A stretch of 64,000 bases of DNA from Sphaerulina vaccinii (taxonomy: Eukaryota > Ascomycota > Dothideomycetes > Mycosphaerellales > Mycosphaerellaceae): NCBI GenBank assembly GCA_022570795.1, contig JAKUDP010000011.1:744001-808000 (forward strand), written 5' to 3'. Positions 50,513-62,442 of the stretch are shown here, in pieces. Numbering within the stretch: the stretch's first letter is position 1; the number at the start of each line of letters is the position of its first letter. The notes under the pieces are model-generated. The model had not been told where the DNA came from. It made no database searches and saw only the letters and a list, made by a program, of their open reading frames with translations. The position numbers were made by a program, and so were the translations under genes.

Positions 50513-52725
50513 GCTTCTTGTGCTCATCATGCTTGTTCATGATGTATCTGCATCAAACGTCAGTGAAAGCGAAGTCCGAGTGGGAGTCATGCTGCCTTAC
50601 AGAAGATTACATGCTGGCTAGGCGTCCGTGGGATCGTCTGCGGGTTACACTGCTGGACTTCAGCTATTCGGTGGATCTCGCGGGTGAGGCGTTCGAGGTT
50701 CTGATGAAGACGACATTTCTGCTGCAGGGACCGTGTTGCTGGATCTGGAGAATGCTGTTGATGTGCAGGAATGGCACAGTCAGCGCAAAACTACACTTCA
50801 TATACTGTTCGTCCATCTTCGTTGGATGACAGTATCCAATTTCTGGTGTCTTCCAGACTTCGCCCACTACGCCGCGGACAACCAACACCGAAAACCAACA
50901 TCCTGCGAGCCTGCGAAGTTGAGGCCGCGAAAGCCAATACGAACTAGATTAAGGCTGCAGATTGCTTTTGCTCCATCTTTGGCCCTCATCAAGCCAGCCC
51001 TCTCAGCCTGAGCGCAAAATGTGGTCGCTTCGCCCTCGACTGGACCCACTTTTCGCTATTTTAGGAGCGGGCTCAGCCGCACTTGAAGGATGCAGGAACA
51101 ATAAACGTTCCAGATCCACTCACATATCAGATGAGATCTGGTACATCACTGGCTGAGGCGATGTGGTATGTGATGACGAGTTGCGAGGAATAGCAGCTAC
51201 CGTAATTGGCATGAGTGGTTGCCCTGATCAATTGATCAAATCCTGCAAGGCTACAACCATTGCGATAGTTACTGAACGGCAGTGGTAGAGGGCTGAGGAC
51301 CAGGTCACGGCTCCTGCATGTCTTCCTGCTGCAGGTCCGGAGCACTTTTCACGACCTCAACTCTGCGATACGCCAGCAGCACAGTATCGCCATTGTGACG
51401 ACAGAGATCTCGGCTTGGCATGTTGTCATACTTCAGTCAAAGCAAGACTTGACGGCAAGGAGACTCCAAGTCTTGTACACATTGGCTGCCGCTACATACA
51501 ACATCTACTCTGGTGAAGATCACGATGAGCATAACAGGCATGCAACTTGATACCATCGCATTGCAACCTTTCTGTCCGCCAAACGAGCCTTGCTTCGGGT
51601 CGCATGGCATCCGGGAGAGGCCTTAGCAACCTCTCACATCTGCCCTCCACAACATCTACAGTCGGTACGCATTAGCGGTCCTGCCAAAAGCTCAACAGCT
51701 TACTCAGAACTATCGAAGTGTACACATTCAAAGCTCAACACATCATACCTGCAACGACATCTTCGTTCATCGGTGAGTCCGTCTGTGCAGCTGCAAATTT
51801 GGTAACCCTGCTGGAAGACAGGATTGCCATGAGCGCAAAAGATGATCCACCAGCCACGAGGAACCAGGCATTAAGCTCTATAAGAGACATAGATCTACGA
51901 TGCTGATCGAGGCCTCGTGAGTGTTACAGTACCCGGCGAATACGAATGCAAGACTTGCCAGAAGCTTCAAGACTGTGCCAAGATATGTCCAGGCTGGCGC
52001 TACGCTTGTAAAGGCCGCTATCAAGGAAACGATATTGGCAAGGCCGAAGACAGAGGTGCCGGACATTGTGGCCCAAACTCTTTGAAACTGGACAAGAATT
52101 CATGAGCATACTGTTGCCAGCTTGAGTGGCGTGATATTCAGTAAGCGAGCAGAGACGGGATAGTGAAAAGCAGTTCAGATATCGACTATGTCAAACCACT
52201 CGTCTGGCTCTCTCTCTCTCTTTCTTTCTCTTCCTGAATGACAGCTGAAATGTGGTACTGGTCTAGCCATGACTTCGATGGCGTGGTGTCAATCGAGTGT
52301 GCGGAGAGCAGCAGGATATGTACGTTGGGTTTAGGGACACGGCCATGGTACCGAGATTTTATCAAATGCCGGTCATTGGCTACCTAAATGCCTCTTGGCA
52401 TATATGGACCCACCCAGGTGAAGTATATGTCCTCACTTATTTTGTGAGGACACTCAGAAATTTCTCGGTAGGCGGGGAGTAAATAACACTTAAGCAGTCA
52501 TTTTGGTTCTCACATCCACATCAACATCAGCTTTTCTTACGATACTGCAGACTAGCCAAGCTACTCAAAGCAGCACCAGTACAATCAAAGAGAAGCCTTA
52601 CGATAGCAGAGATCCTTCCCACTAGGACTGGCATCTCCGGACAAGCGTATATCGACCAAGCCACTCGAAGCAGCACCAATGCGATCAACAAGACACCATA
52701 CGATAGCAGAGATACTTTCTACACA
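50513..52725. other. 2.2-kb intergenic region
   Basis: No supported gene; short frames near 50.5-51.0 and 51.6-52.1 kb lack domains. A (TC)n tract lies at about 52210-52232. The right end is the leader of the F-box gene with a direct repeat. Confidence 0.5.
52555..52720. repeat. Two ~65-bp direct repeats in the F-box gene leader
   Basis: The block around CAAGCTACTCAAAGCAGCAC...ACGATAGCAGAGATCCTT (about 52557-52618) recurs as CAAGCCACTCGAAGCAGCAC...ACGATAGCAGAGATACTT (about 52658-52718), ending just before the ATG at 52726. Confidence 0.85.
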
Positions 52726-53766
52726 ATGGACCGATTCCAGGATCTGCCGCCAGAGCTGGTCGATATGACCTTCAACTATCTCTCTCCGAGAGACATGGCC
52801 GCACTACGTCAATGTAGTAAAGCCTCACAGCAGCTCGTCGGAGATCACGCACCAAGACAGAGCTGGCTAGCCAAAGAGGATTTGCACAAGCGCAATATAC
52901 GACACTACGACCAAATCACAACAGTGGCAACACCCAATAACGATCTATTGTCTATGCTCCGGAATTGGATACAACTCAATGGCATCGACGAAAACACCCA
53001 CACCGACTTCGCGGAGTCCTACACCCGTCACAACGGCAGCATGCACTTCTCGAAAGGTCACCGAGATTCCGAGGCCAATCCAATCTTCCATCAACGCTTA
53101 AGTTCCATGGTCTTCTACCTCCTCTATTTCGATCGAGAATGGCACAGGAATCAGGCTCTGAGACAACTCGCCGCCAAGAGAGATCCCGAGCGAGAGGTAT
53201 GGGAGCCATCTACCGCGTATCTTGACGACGTTTGGCGTGAGGAGAGGGCTGCCTGGGAACAGAATTCACGCGACTCAGCGAGAATGTACCAACAAGCTCT
53301 AGCCCCGCTAATTCTGTATAATGTACCGATTGATCATAGTACGATAGATCTGCTATACGCACGATGGTACCTACAAGATTTTGATAATGAGGGAAAACGC
53401 TTTGGTATGTCACTTCAACAATGGCAGTTGATGCTGAGCGATCTTAAGACAAATCCATTGTATGGAGCTCCTCGAAATGTCAAGTTTGAAGCGCTTGAGC
53501 AGTTGGGTTTGGGATATTTCGATGCTGAAAACTATTGGATCACCAACGACTTCTTCGAGGAGACTTTCGATTTGTTCGTTATGGAGGTTTTCTGGCAGTA
53601 CTTTCCTAGGCGCTTGAGTACGATGGCTCTTATCAGTAGATGGGTCGCACAGCCAGAAAAGGAGAAGGATGAGGTGTTGAGGGTGGAGATTTTGGAAGAT
53701 CTGAGAGCGATATATATTGGAAGTTCTGGGATGACTTGGAATGGGTCGGAGTGGGTGTGGGCTTGA
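52726..53766 (+). CDS. F-box protein
   Basis: 346 residues, single exon. It opens with an F-box: MDRFQDLPPELVDMTFNYLS then PRDMAALRQCSKASQQLV, which would bind Skp1 and recruit a substrate to an SCF ubiquitin ligase. The remainder has no LRR, WD or Kelch repeats and is rich in Trp and charged residues (DDVWREERAAWEQNSRDSAR, FDLFVMEVFWQYFPRRLS). The substrate is unknown. The gene is apparently intact; the duplicated leader sequence is unusual. Confidence 0.85.
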   Translation: MDRFQDLPPELVDMTFNYLSPRDMAALRQCSKASQQLVGDHAPRQSWLAKEDLHKRNIRHYDQITTVATPNNDLLSMLRNWIQLNGIDENTHTDFAESYTRHNGSMHFSKGHRDSEANPIFHQRLSSMVFYLLYFDREWHRNQALRQLAAKRDPEREVWEPSTAYLDDVWREERAAWEQNSRDSARMYQQALAPLILYNVPIDHSTIDLLYARWYLQDFDNEGKRFGMSLQQWQLMLSDLKTNPLYGAPRNVKFEALEQLGLGYFDAENYWITNDFFEETFDLFVMEVFWQYFPRRLSTMALISRWVAQPEKEKDEVLRVEILEDLRAIYIGSSGMTWNGSEWVWA

Positions 53767-54988
53767 ATGAAGTAGGGCTGTAGTAATGAGAGTGATTGAT
53801 GTCCGAGAATTTGTGCCTGCTCGTATAAGAATGCACTGGCCTGCCCAGGACTGAGATATAGGTGCTCAGTTGTACGGCACAGACAGTACCTAGGACGGAT
53901 ATAGAATGAAGAGATGATACAGGTCCAACTGATCACAATTGCTTCACTACCTCCTGTCGTTAGCAGTGGACAACGATCAGACATTTACGCGAGAGGTGTT
54001 GAAGTGAACTGAAGCAGATTCAACCGATCACTTCGCTTCACTTACAAGATTCCCGGCGCTCGAGATCCGGATAAATTGAAATCCGAGGGGACGAGCATGT
54101 CAGAGAGGCTCATATGAAGCGGCTGTCAAAGATCTTGGACCACACGGAGGCAAATGCAATGCAATACTGCTCTAGCCTCTAGAATCGAAGCCTCTATGGC
54201 GCCGGATCTCCGCTCAAAGCGGCATTGCAGATAATGGATGTTTTAGAGAGCTTTGCCCATTGCCTCGAATACTGCCATTCGTCAACGCGATTACAGTCTT
54301 CGTGCCACAGAAGCTCCGTCTCGGATGCTCGAGATGTCGAAATCCTCAATCTTCACCTCCAAAGTGCACGAAAATCAAAACAAGAATTCGACAAGCAAAA
54401 GATTATACTTATATTGAAAGTGGCAAAAGGACAGCCCTCTGATCGTGTCTTCGGAGAGGTGTTCTTAGGGATTTGAAACCCATTTGATTCGTTGTCGTTA
54501 ACGATGTCGTTGTCGTTAGTCTCGCAGTAATTCACAAATTGTCCTGACAATTTACGACTGCGCCATTGTGGGTGTTACTGGTCATTGACGAGGATGACGC
54601 TGGAATTCCAATAGATGTAGCTGGAGCGTAGAACTGGAGAACCTCAGGCATGACATCTCTCGTTGCCATGGAAAGTGAAGCGCGTCTTTGCAGCTGTTTG
54701 CTTCGACTCTCGGAATTGTCGTAGATGTCTCTGATCGATCTCTCGACATCAGGACAATGCTTGTCTTTGCGAATAGCGGCGGAGTGTTTGGATCGAGAAC
54801 ATTCGAGTTTGTGTTGTTCCTGCCGCCCGTTGCGGTTGCGTTGTTGCTGCCACGCGAAGTGGAAGTCGCGCTAGTGAACAGCCAAAGTCACTTTCTCGAA
54901 CTTTACAATTCCACAGACAACTTACAAACAACAACATTCCCATCATTCAGACATTGGATTCATCGCCATATCGCAAGTTACCGCCGCC
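53767..54988. other. Intergenic region
   Basis: 1.2 kb with no supported gene; frames at 53.5-54.0 and 54.2-54.5 kb lack domains. A GTCGTTAACGATGTCGTT-like repeat occurs at about 54490-54520. Confidence 0.5.
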
Positions 54989-56714
54989 ATGGACGACGAC
55001 GAGATAGCGGCCATGATGGCTGACCTCGGTGGCGACCGTCGAGATAAGGTGGTCGCTCCAGAGTCCCGAACGCAGCTGGGACCTTTCAGAGATGACTATG
55101 ATAAGAAGCTGGCCGCCGAGGAGGAGCGTCATATCCGCGAACAGGCATTGAAGCTCAACGTAGCTCCCGAGAATGAGAAGCACGCGATCCTACAAAAGTG
55201 GAACTTACCGGACACTTTTGGCATAGATGATGTCGCAGCTCAGCAACTGGACCGCTATGGTGGGCAAGGCCATCGGGAGAGAATGAGGCAGGAGCTTTCG
55301 AAGTACAATAGGAATCCAGATGGAAGTGATGCTGGTCATGGAGGAGGCGGCAGGGGAGGCAGAGGAGGCGGCAGAGGAGGCGGTCGTGGCGGATTCCAGG
55401 GTTCTCGAGGTATGTCTCTCTCTGTTGACAGCGACCGAGGCGCTCGCAAGATCTGCTCATAGTTTCGTACTGACGTGTTTTACAGGAGCGATGCCACATC
55501 AATTTCGCCCTCCACCTCCTCCGCCACCTGCGCCGGTCGTGAGACGGGCACCACCGCCAACCGGAGCTCGCGCTTACGATCCTCGAGCGTATGAAGTGAA
55601 GCGATATGTCAAGGACCAAGCTGTACCGGTCGCGCCTCAGCACACGCCACGACAGAACCCACGACTCAGAGCAGCTCCACAGATGAAGGAGAACATGAAC
55701 CCGGCTGCTGTTGCCGCACGAGCCCGCGCAAAGAAACTGCAGGAAGCTGCCGAGAGCTCTGCCAAGGCTCCTGCGAGCGCCCAGGAGGTTTCAGAAAAAG
55801 CACCTCCTCCAGCACAAGCTCCAAGACTTGCATCGCCTGTCCTCTCTACGAAATCGATCGAGACTGCAGCTCTATCACAGAAGACAGCCACTACGAGTCT
55901 CGCGGAGCAAGTCAAAGCGAGGCTCTCAAGCCTGGCATTCCACACACATCATCTGCCAACTGTGCCTGTGCCTGGGTCTGCAACACAAAAACCGGCCACT
56001 CCAGCTTTTGCTTCTCCGCCAGCCCTGGCTTCTCCACCAGCTCTTGCTCTTCCGCTGCCACGACCAGCTGCGCTGCCAAAATCAGCTCCCAGCACGAGTG
56101 GCGCCAGAGTTCAGGTCAGAGAGAGTGCTGCTGTTGCGTACTCGCCAGCCAAGCTTCGCGCTATCGTTGCAGCCGAGACTCCGGATCACAATGGAGTTGG
56201 GCAGAATGCTGAGCTTCTGACTGAGGCCCGACAAGAGATAGCGAAGGACATGGTGCGCTTAGGTGCAAAGCCAGACTCAGAAGAGGCAAATGGATATCTT
56301 GCCAAGCACAAGCATCGTGCCTGGTTGATGCAGGCTGCCATTGACGCTCTCAATGATGTGTCTCCTGAGAATCTGGCTGACCATACTGTCCAGGCGATCG
56401 TCGAGCACGCCGCAATCGTCCGTCAGAAGGCAGAAAGCCTCCCAAGTCCTCCTCTCTCTGCTGAGCGCGGTCGCACATCTACTAGGAAGAGCGCTCTCAA
56501 CTCCCTTGGAGCTCCGCCGTCTTTGAAGGTTGGTGGAGTCATCAGCGTGGACTACTACGATTCGGAGGGAACTTTCCACAAGAACGAGAGATTCAACGTC
56601 TCTCAGCCTGTTAATGCCAGTGTTACAGTCACTGCAAAGGCGGGAGAGTATGATCCACTTGGTATGGCTGCGCAGATGGAGGCTCTGGCCAAGCGCATGG
56701 TGCAGCACTTTTAG
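54989..56714 (+). CDS. RGG-box and proline-rich protein
   Basis: 549 residues in two exons (54989-55409, 55486-56714). The 76-nt intron starts GTATGT, has TACTGAC and ends ACAG; G|GA joins in frame. The N-terminus is acidic (MDDDEIAAMMADLGGD), then an RGG box (GGGGRGGRGGGRGGGRGG), typical of RNA-binding proteins, a polyproline stretch (PPPPPPPAPVVRR), a long Ala/Pro/Ser-rich low-complexity middle and a conserved-looking C-terminus (AWLMQAAIDALNDVSPENLA, DPLGMAAQMEALAKRMVQHF). Likely nuclear or RNA-associated; I do not recognise a named family. Confidence 0.8.
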
Positions 56715-58463
56715 ATCGTTTGAAGGAAAGCAATCGTTTTCGAGATGAGTTGCCATAAGTACATATGGGCGGCGTAGTTTGGAGCGTAGAGTTTGTATGG
56801 CATTTTGTATGCAATCCATATCTTCGTCACTATGGATACCATAGCGGATTTCGTGGGCGTTGCCCGCGCATTTCCATGTGAAGAAGTGGCGAGAGTCATC
56901 GCTCTGCTGACTTTTGTGTTACCGCGGCGTCGAGTATGAACTAAGTACAGTACTAAAACGTGAAGCAGATACTCGAGCGATCTGCGAGAGTAGGCATACT
57001 TCGCCTGCTCTTCTCTATGCCGATTGCGAAGACTATAGTACCAGAGTCGGGCCCAGCCTAGTAGGGGGAGTAATTCCAGGTACTCGAGAGATCGTAGCTA
57101 GTAAGAGAGTAAGCGAGTTCCTCGCTAAGGTAGCTGCTACTCGTCTCTCGGTGTCTGAACGTACTACGACATCGAGATCGTAGCGCGTCCTGGTATCGGA
57201 ATTTTGCTATATACTCGAGCGAGTGAAGATGCAGAATGCCGAGAGCTGACGTGGACCAGATACACGAGGACGAGGTGAGCCTCTAGCATATCCGAGAGAT
57301 TTGGCCTAACGAAGCTAACGAGAGCGACGGCAGCCAAGCGAAAGGCTTCTCTCACTCCTTCAGAAAGACCAATGACATAGTCAAGCCGATGACCGCCGCC
57401 TAAGAACAAGCAGAGATAGCCCGTAGCTTGAATCAATTGCAGCAATAGCAAGCATCAGGAGCTGTGCTTGTGTGACTGAGCAGAGAACATGATGTTTTGG
57501 TCTTGAAACGCGTGACGGCCGAGGTTGCCCCAATGCATGATCTCCTTCCAATTGCTGTTTGGCGCACGAGTAGAAAAGCCTCTTTCCAAAGGTAACGTGG
57601 ACCCCCGGTGAGAAGTTCTAACACATCCGAGTGGTTTGGCCTGAATAGCACTTGGTTCTCCGCTGCTTGTTCGATGGCAAAGGCATCTCGCATCTAGCCA
57701 GGAAGCGTCATGCAGATTCTTGAGCGATCAGAGCCCACGAGCGTATGCTTTGCCAGAAGAGCTCGATTGTGGTGTAGAGCTTTGACCTGGCGAGTACTTT
57801 ACAGAATCCAGGCAACACACTTCCGACCACAATCAAGCTCCATCGCCATCATGCACGCAAAGCCATTGTGTATGTGCATAAGGTCCGATCATTCGCGAAT
57901 GATCATTTCTTGATCAACGACCTGGAGCAAGCGTTTGCTCGCGACGGCGTCATTCGATACGACCCACTGAATCGTTTATGACCGCTTGCGCGCATCGAGC
58001 GTGGTATTGAAGGTTCAGACAGCCCAGAGAAGTTCGTCCTGCTCTTTCCCAGAAGCGAGCATCTCGAGCGTATATGACTCTTGCTCCTGCAGTGCTCTCA
58101 CACTCATCGGCCCCAGCACGCGAGCAGGAGCATGCTCCTCGTAATCCTGATGTAGTACGCAGGCTATCGCAGCTTTGTCTGGGTCTCAACTCCTTGAACG
58201 GCGATACACCCATGGCAGTCCTTCAGCATAGGAGACCTAGTGGCACATGGTCAAAGTGCAACGACATGTACCCTCCTCAATTATGTTGGGCTGTCCTTCG
58301 ATAGTCGCGTGGTTCTCAAAATTGGGGTTCGTACGCTTTTGCACGCCGTATGGCAAGCCATAGTGAAGACAGGTCGCTCGACGGCAGGTATACCGTGAGT
58401 AGAATGCTGTAAGAGGATGCTAAGTACGTTGCACACTGGTGAAGATGGTTCACTGCTTACGTA
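56715..58463. other. Relic-rich intergenic region
   Basis: No intact gene. Two minus-strand frames (about 57.30-57.37 and 57.58-57.70 kb) encode related peptides: VREAFRLAAVALVSFVRPNL and MRDAFAIEQAAENQVLFRPN, each then SD(M/V)LE, suggesting an old duplicated gene remnant. ATACTCGAGCGA occurs twice (about 56970 and 57211). Confidence 0.45.
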
Positions 58464-58762
58464 TTCTTAAAAGCAAAAGGGTCGGGAAGACTTTCAAAGT
58501 AGTATATTGCCGGATTTCTACCAGATTTGGCCGGAGTTTTACAACTTTAGAAAGGAACTTCGAACCTTGTCGATAGCAATCTACTTTCCGATACCTTTGC
58601 GATGTCGCAACAATAAAAGTCGAGTATAGGCGTGTTCGCCTGCACTCGGGCTATCGATTAATCCAGGTTTCGACAATATATTGGCAGAATTGACAATATT
58701 TAATTGTCACTGCGTCGATATAATAAACGTTAAAGCTTTCCCGACCCTTTTGCTTTTAAGAA
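58464..58762. mobile_element. TA-flanked MITE (Tc1/mariner-like)
   Basis: Ends TTCTTAAAAGCAAAAGGGTC... at 58464 and the complement ending at 58762 match perfectly for 25 bp, then for CTTT after two mismatches. Both ends are flanked by TA (58462-58463 and 58763-58764), the Tc1/mariner target duplication. The 299-bp interior is AT-rich and non-coding. It lies about 120 bp upstream of the HET gene start. Confidence 0.9.
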
Positions 58763-58881
58763 TAAAGTCCTAGGATAATCTTCTCGTGCTAGCTGTGTTG
58801 GTTCCTTTGCTCACCTACAACGACAAACTCACTAACCATATCATCACGGTGCACTGAAGGAACCATGCTTGACCAGCCATC

Positions 58882-60356
58882 ATGGACACACTGGACAGTC
58901 GGTCAGACTTCCAGTACGAGGCTCTGGCACCGGACATGATGAGACTTTTGTACATCGACCACAGAAGTACGCCGGACGACATACGGTGTTCTATCAGACA
59001 TAGCAAGCGCGACAGTGAGCTCGAAGAGTACGTGGCCTTGCCCTACTGTTGGGGCGACCCGACCGCAGTCGCAGACATCACTATCAATGGCGGTCGTCTT
59101 AGAATTGCCAGTAACCTCCACTTATGTCTTCGGACGCTGGTCTCGAGCTGGTGTTTCACTCGTGGCAAGAACCTGCAGGGTCGCTTCTCGCGCACTGGGC
59201 TTTGCATCCAATCTGGATCGATGCGATCTGCATCAACCAGCAAGATGTGGCCGAGAAGAGTGAACAAGTGCAAGCAATGTCAGATGTCTACTCCAATGCC
59301 TGGCTAGTCCTGTCGTGGCTGGGCCAAGAGCAGTCATACACCGCGATAGCATGTGCAGCTCTGAACCTCATCGACAAAAGGATATACGACGAAGAGAAAG
59401 TATGGAAAGCTAATGGTTGGAAACCTTGGTCAATCCGTTATACCAACGCTGACGCGTACTGCGAGCCAAATGATTCTCATGCCGAGATCCTCGAGCTGTT
59501 GCGACATGAGTATTTCAAGCGAGCATGGATTGTACAAGAAGTCTTATCGGCCGCACGTGCGCTGTTCATTTCTGGCAAGCACTCATTCTCACTTTGCTCG
59601 ATCATCATGTTCCATACGATGTGGAGGGATCATTTCACTAAATTATCGGCCAAGCACATCGACAGTTCTGCTATGCATTTGTTACGCAATCGACGCGAGG
59701 AGCAGACAGGCCACATGGCTCGAGAGCATCCTTGCATATACTGGATCGAGATACTATCTGACTTCAGACACCACAAGTGCAGTGATATCCGAGACAAGAT
59801 CTTTGCACTGAGCGCTCTTCCGGATGCACATCTGGCAGGACGAGGCAGTCGCTTGCAGACAGATTATACTATCACCGACGAAGAGCTTTACCTTGTTGCC
59901 ATCGCGTACTGGGAAACACTTCTACGAGATGCCTACGAGGAAGGCACACGAAGATTAGCAGGATCCAACCACGCGGAGTATACGGACTCCCTTATCATGG
60001 AGGCCGTCGAAGTGGTGCGCCTGCAAGCAGTCGAAAATCGGCCTATAGACTGGGGTAGCTTGAAGCGCAGAGCACAGCACGATGCCGAGACTGGCAAAGA
60101 GAGCATCCAAGTAGCTTCTGGCGCTAAGATAGATTGCTCAGGCTTCTTGCTACAGGATTTCCTACATGATGGCCTGACCTTCTACCAGATCGCACGCCCG
60201 TGGAGAGCCAAGAACGATATGATTAAGGCTATTGAGGTCGCCTTTCGGCAACGACAGCAGACTGGAAAACCTGAGTACAATGGTTTGTCTGCAAACACGA
60301 ACTGGGACCCAGACTCGTGGGACTGGGCAGAATACTATGCCGCCCCTCCAGACTGA
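58882..60356 (+). pseudogene. HET-domain gene with a frameshift
   Basis: The frame from ATG 58882 gives YEALAPDMMRLLYID, EEYVALPYCWGDPTAVADIT and ASNLHLCLRTL, the first half of a HET domain. The second half (LHPIWIDAICINQQDVAEKS, YSNAWLVLSWLG, FKRAWIVQEVLSAARALFIS) lies in the +2 frame and runs to 60356. The switch is needed between about 59125 and 59200. No intron with plausible sites and the right length was found, so a one-base insertion/deletion is likely. About 490 residues if joined. The rest is well preserved, so inactivation would be recent. Confidence 0.75.
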
Positions 60357-60394
60357 TAATCTGCGAGCCTGAGCTCACAATATCCTTACACTAT

Positions 60395-61597
60395 CTACAC
60401 TTGTCTCAACGGCCACTCGATACAGGATTGCCATGCACTCCCCAACAGCTTCTCTGAGATCACCAGGACGGCCTGCTTGGGCCATGCGTTCACATACCAC
60501 TTCTGTGGTGCATGATGCAGCGGCACACACCAATGCGAAAAGATGGCCAGCGCAGCAGGATCCATATCGTGTAGCATTGCCAGGAAGTCTGGCGGCAGAG
60601 TAATAGGCCACTGCACCAAACGTACCCAATTCGTAGGCCTCGGACTGACGAAGTTGTAGAAGAGTCGAAGCTTGAACATTGCATCTTGTAGAGCCGCTAG
60701 TTTCCATGGCTCGAAGGAGGATGCTTCGCTGAGGATAGCATTGTCCAGGCGCTTGAGCGACTGACTAAGGTCTTGTGGCATTTCAGTTGGAGGGATGGTG
60801 TTCATATGGCGCATCAGAACGCCAATCTTTTGCTGTCGAATCTCGGGCTCCACTGTCGCCAACATGCTGGATCCGGTGCGAACCATGCCGCAGAAATCAG
60901 CCAAGCTTGTAAGCAGATCATCGCCGTCGACTTTGCCGCAGCACTCCAGAGCGGAGTGAATGAGCATGATGAGTATACAGTAACAATACACAGCTTCGAT
61001 ATGGCTCTCGTCCAGAGGATTGCGGCTGAATGCAGTGAAAGTCGTGAGAGCTTTACTAAAGTGCTAGCGAGAGCTTTCCAGGTTGGAGGAATGTGCAGCA
61101 GCAATGCTCAGGATGGCATGCATCAGGAATGTATGCTGACCAGCTAGTTGTGGGACCCGCTCCTGCCATCGGGTGTGATACTCTGGGATGTCGAGCATGC
61201 CAATAGTAAGTGAAGTACTAATCGAGTAGTGATGCATCAGCAGCATGTCGGCAGATGAGAACGACAGGTCATCGCTGCGCTCTGCTTCTGGCGCATTGCT
61301 TGACTTCGGCGTGGGCTCGCTCGATGCGACCACAGAGTCACGCTTGGGCTGTGTGCCTTCGAAGTTGCTTGCTGTCAAGACTTGGATCTGGGTCTGCAAA
61401 GGATAAAGCTGCCGATACTCGCACTCTATGCCTTCCTTGGTGCAAGGCCCACACACTGGACCTTGTTCATCGCACTTTATGCGACGGCTCTTGCATTCCT
61501 TGCACCTAGTAGAAGTCAGATGCTGTCGCGTTCGTGCCACTGCGTCTAGCAGTACTCACCCTAGCCGAGACTTGTGGTGATTTCGTTTCGATGGCAT
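60395..61597 (-). CDS. Zn2Cys6 transcription factor with an in-frame TAG
   Basis: Exon 1 (61560-61597) encodes MPSKRNHHKSRLG. The 54-nt intron (61506-61559) leads into CKECKSRRIKCDEQGPVCGP CTKEGIECEY, a complete Gal4-type binuclear zinc cluster. The fungal regulator middle region follows (MLLMHHYSISTSLTIGMLDI, HTFLMHAILSIAAAHSSNLE). A TAG at 61064-61066 interrupts SSNLESSR-stop-HFSKALTTF; the same frame then runs intact to 60395 (CYCILIMLIHSALECCGKVD, LVQWPITLPPDFLAML). Full length would be about 382 residues. With the stop, only the DNA-binding half is made, so this may be a pseudogene. Targets unknown. Confidence 0.75.
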
Positions 61598-62442
61598 TGC
61601 CTAGCTTTGATGACTGTACTGATTGCAAGCAGCGCGATGAGGCTCTCGTTGTACCGCGTTGTGGTGTAGCAGCACGTCGAGATACCACTTGGCTCCACCG
61701 GTTCGTCATGTCCAGCGATGTGGTCTGCAGGATCGACATCCCAGCCATCATTTTCGCACACTATACCGCATCTGGCAGCATATACGGCTTCGTCTTCGCA
61801 AATCGATTGCGATGCGAACAGAAGACAATACAGGCTACGAGTTACTTTGGCAATACGTCGTGGTCTAGCGGCACAGAGTTGCGATCATCAATTACGAATG
61901 CGCAGACGACACAACATATATACCATCAGCTGCTCGAGTACATCAAGGCCGAAATCACTACCACATTACCGGAAACACGACAACCGCCTCAACTTACAAC
62001 GATAGCGAACTGCGCTCATGTATCTCTTATACTGTTTGCAACAACCAGGTGCCACGCTTGCCTGCACCAAATGGTTTCTCGAAACTCGAACCAGACATCA
62101 TCGACTACGAATCAAACAGAGACTGTCCAGGTCAGATTTGTGCCAGGCTCAATCTAAACGATAAGCGCCCTGGCGACGATTCAGTCGAATGTCCACAACA
62201 CCAATCGCCGAGCAGGAGTACAGCACCGCTCATACACGTACAGCTGAACGAAGCCAGCCGGAACGACCTCCGATCTGCCAGACACGAACAAGAAGACAGT
62301 CCTTCAGAATATATACGGTCACGCACGCCACTACCAGTCATCAGGTCGAGACTAAGCGCAATGTCCATTGTAACAGTAACAACTGCTTGTCGGCCAGACT
62401 CCTCATTTCAAAGGGGAAACTTGAGAGCTCTTCGAGCCTGAT
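61598..62442. other. Upstream region of the Zn2Cys6 gene
   Basis: Several overlapping frames (to 207 codons) on the plus strand have no domain. A CGTGGTCTAGCGGCACAG string at 61858 resembles the A-box of the 16-19 kb RNA family, but no other part of that unit is present. Confidence 0.4.

Noticed and set aside
61850..61890. CGTGGTCTAGCGGCACAG as an eighteenth RNA unit
   Set aside because: No GCGATTGTTTT end, no GTAAGTC block and no TATA-like element at -29.
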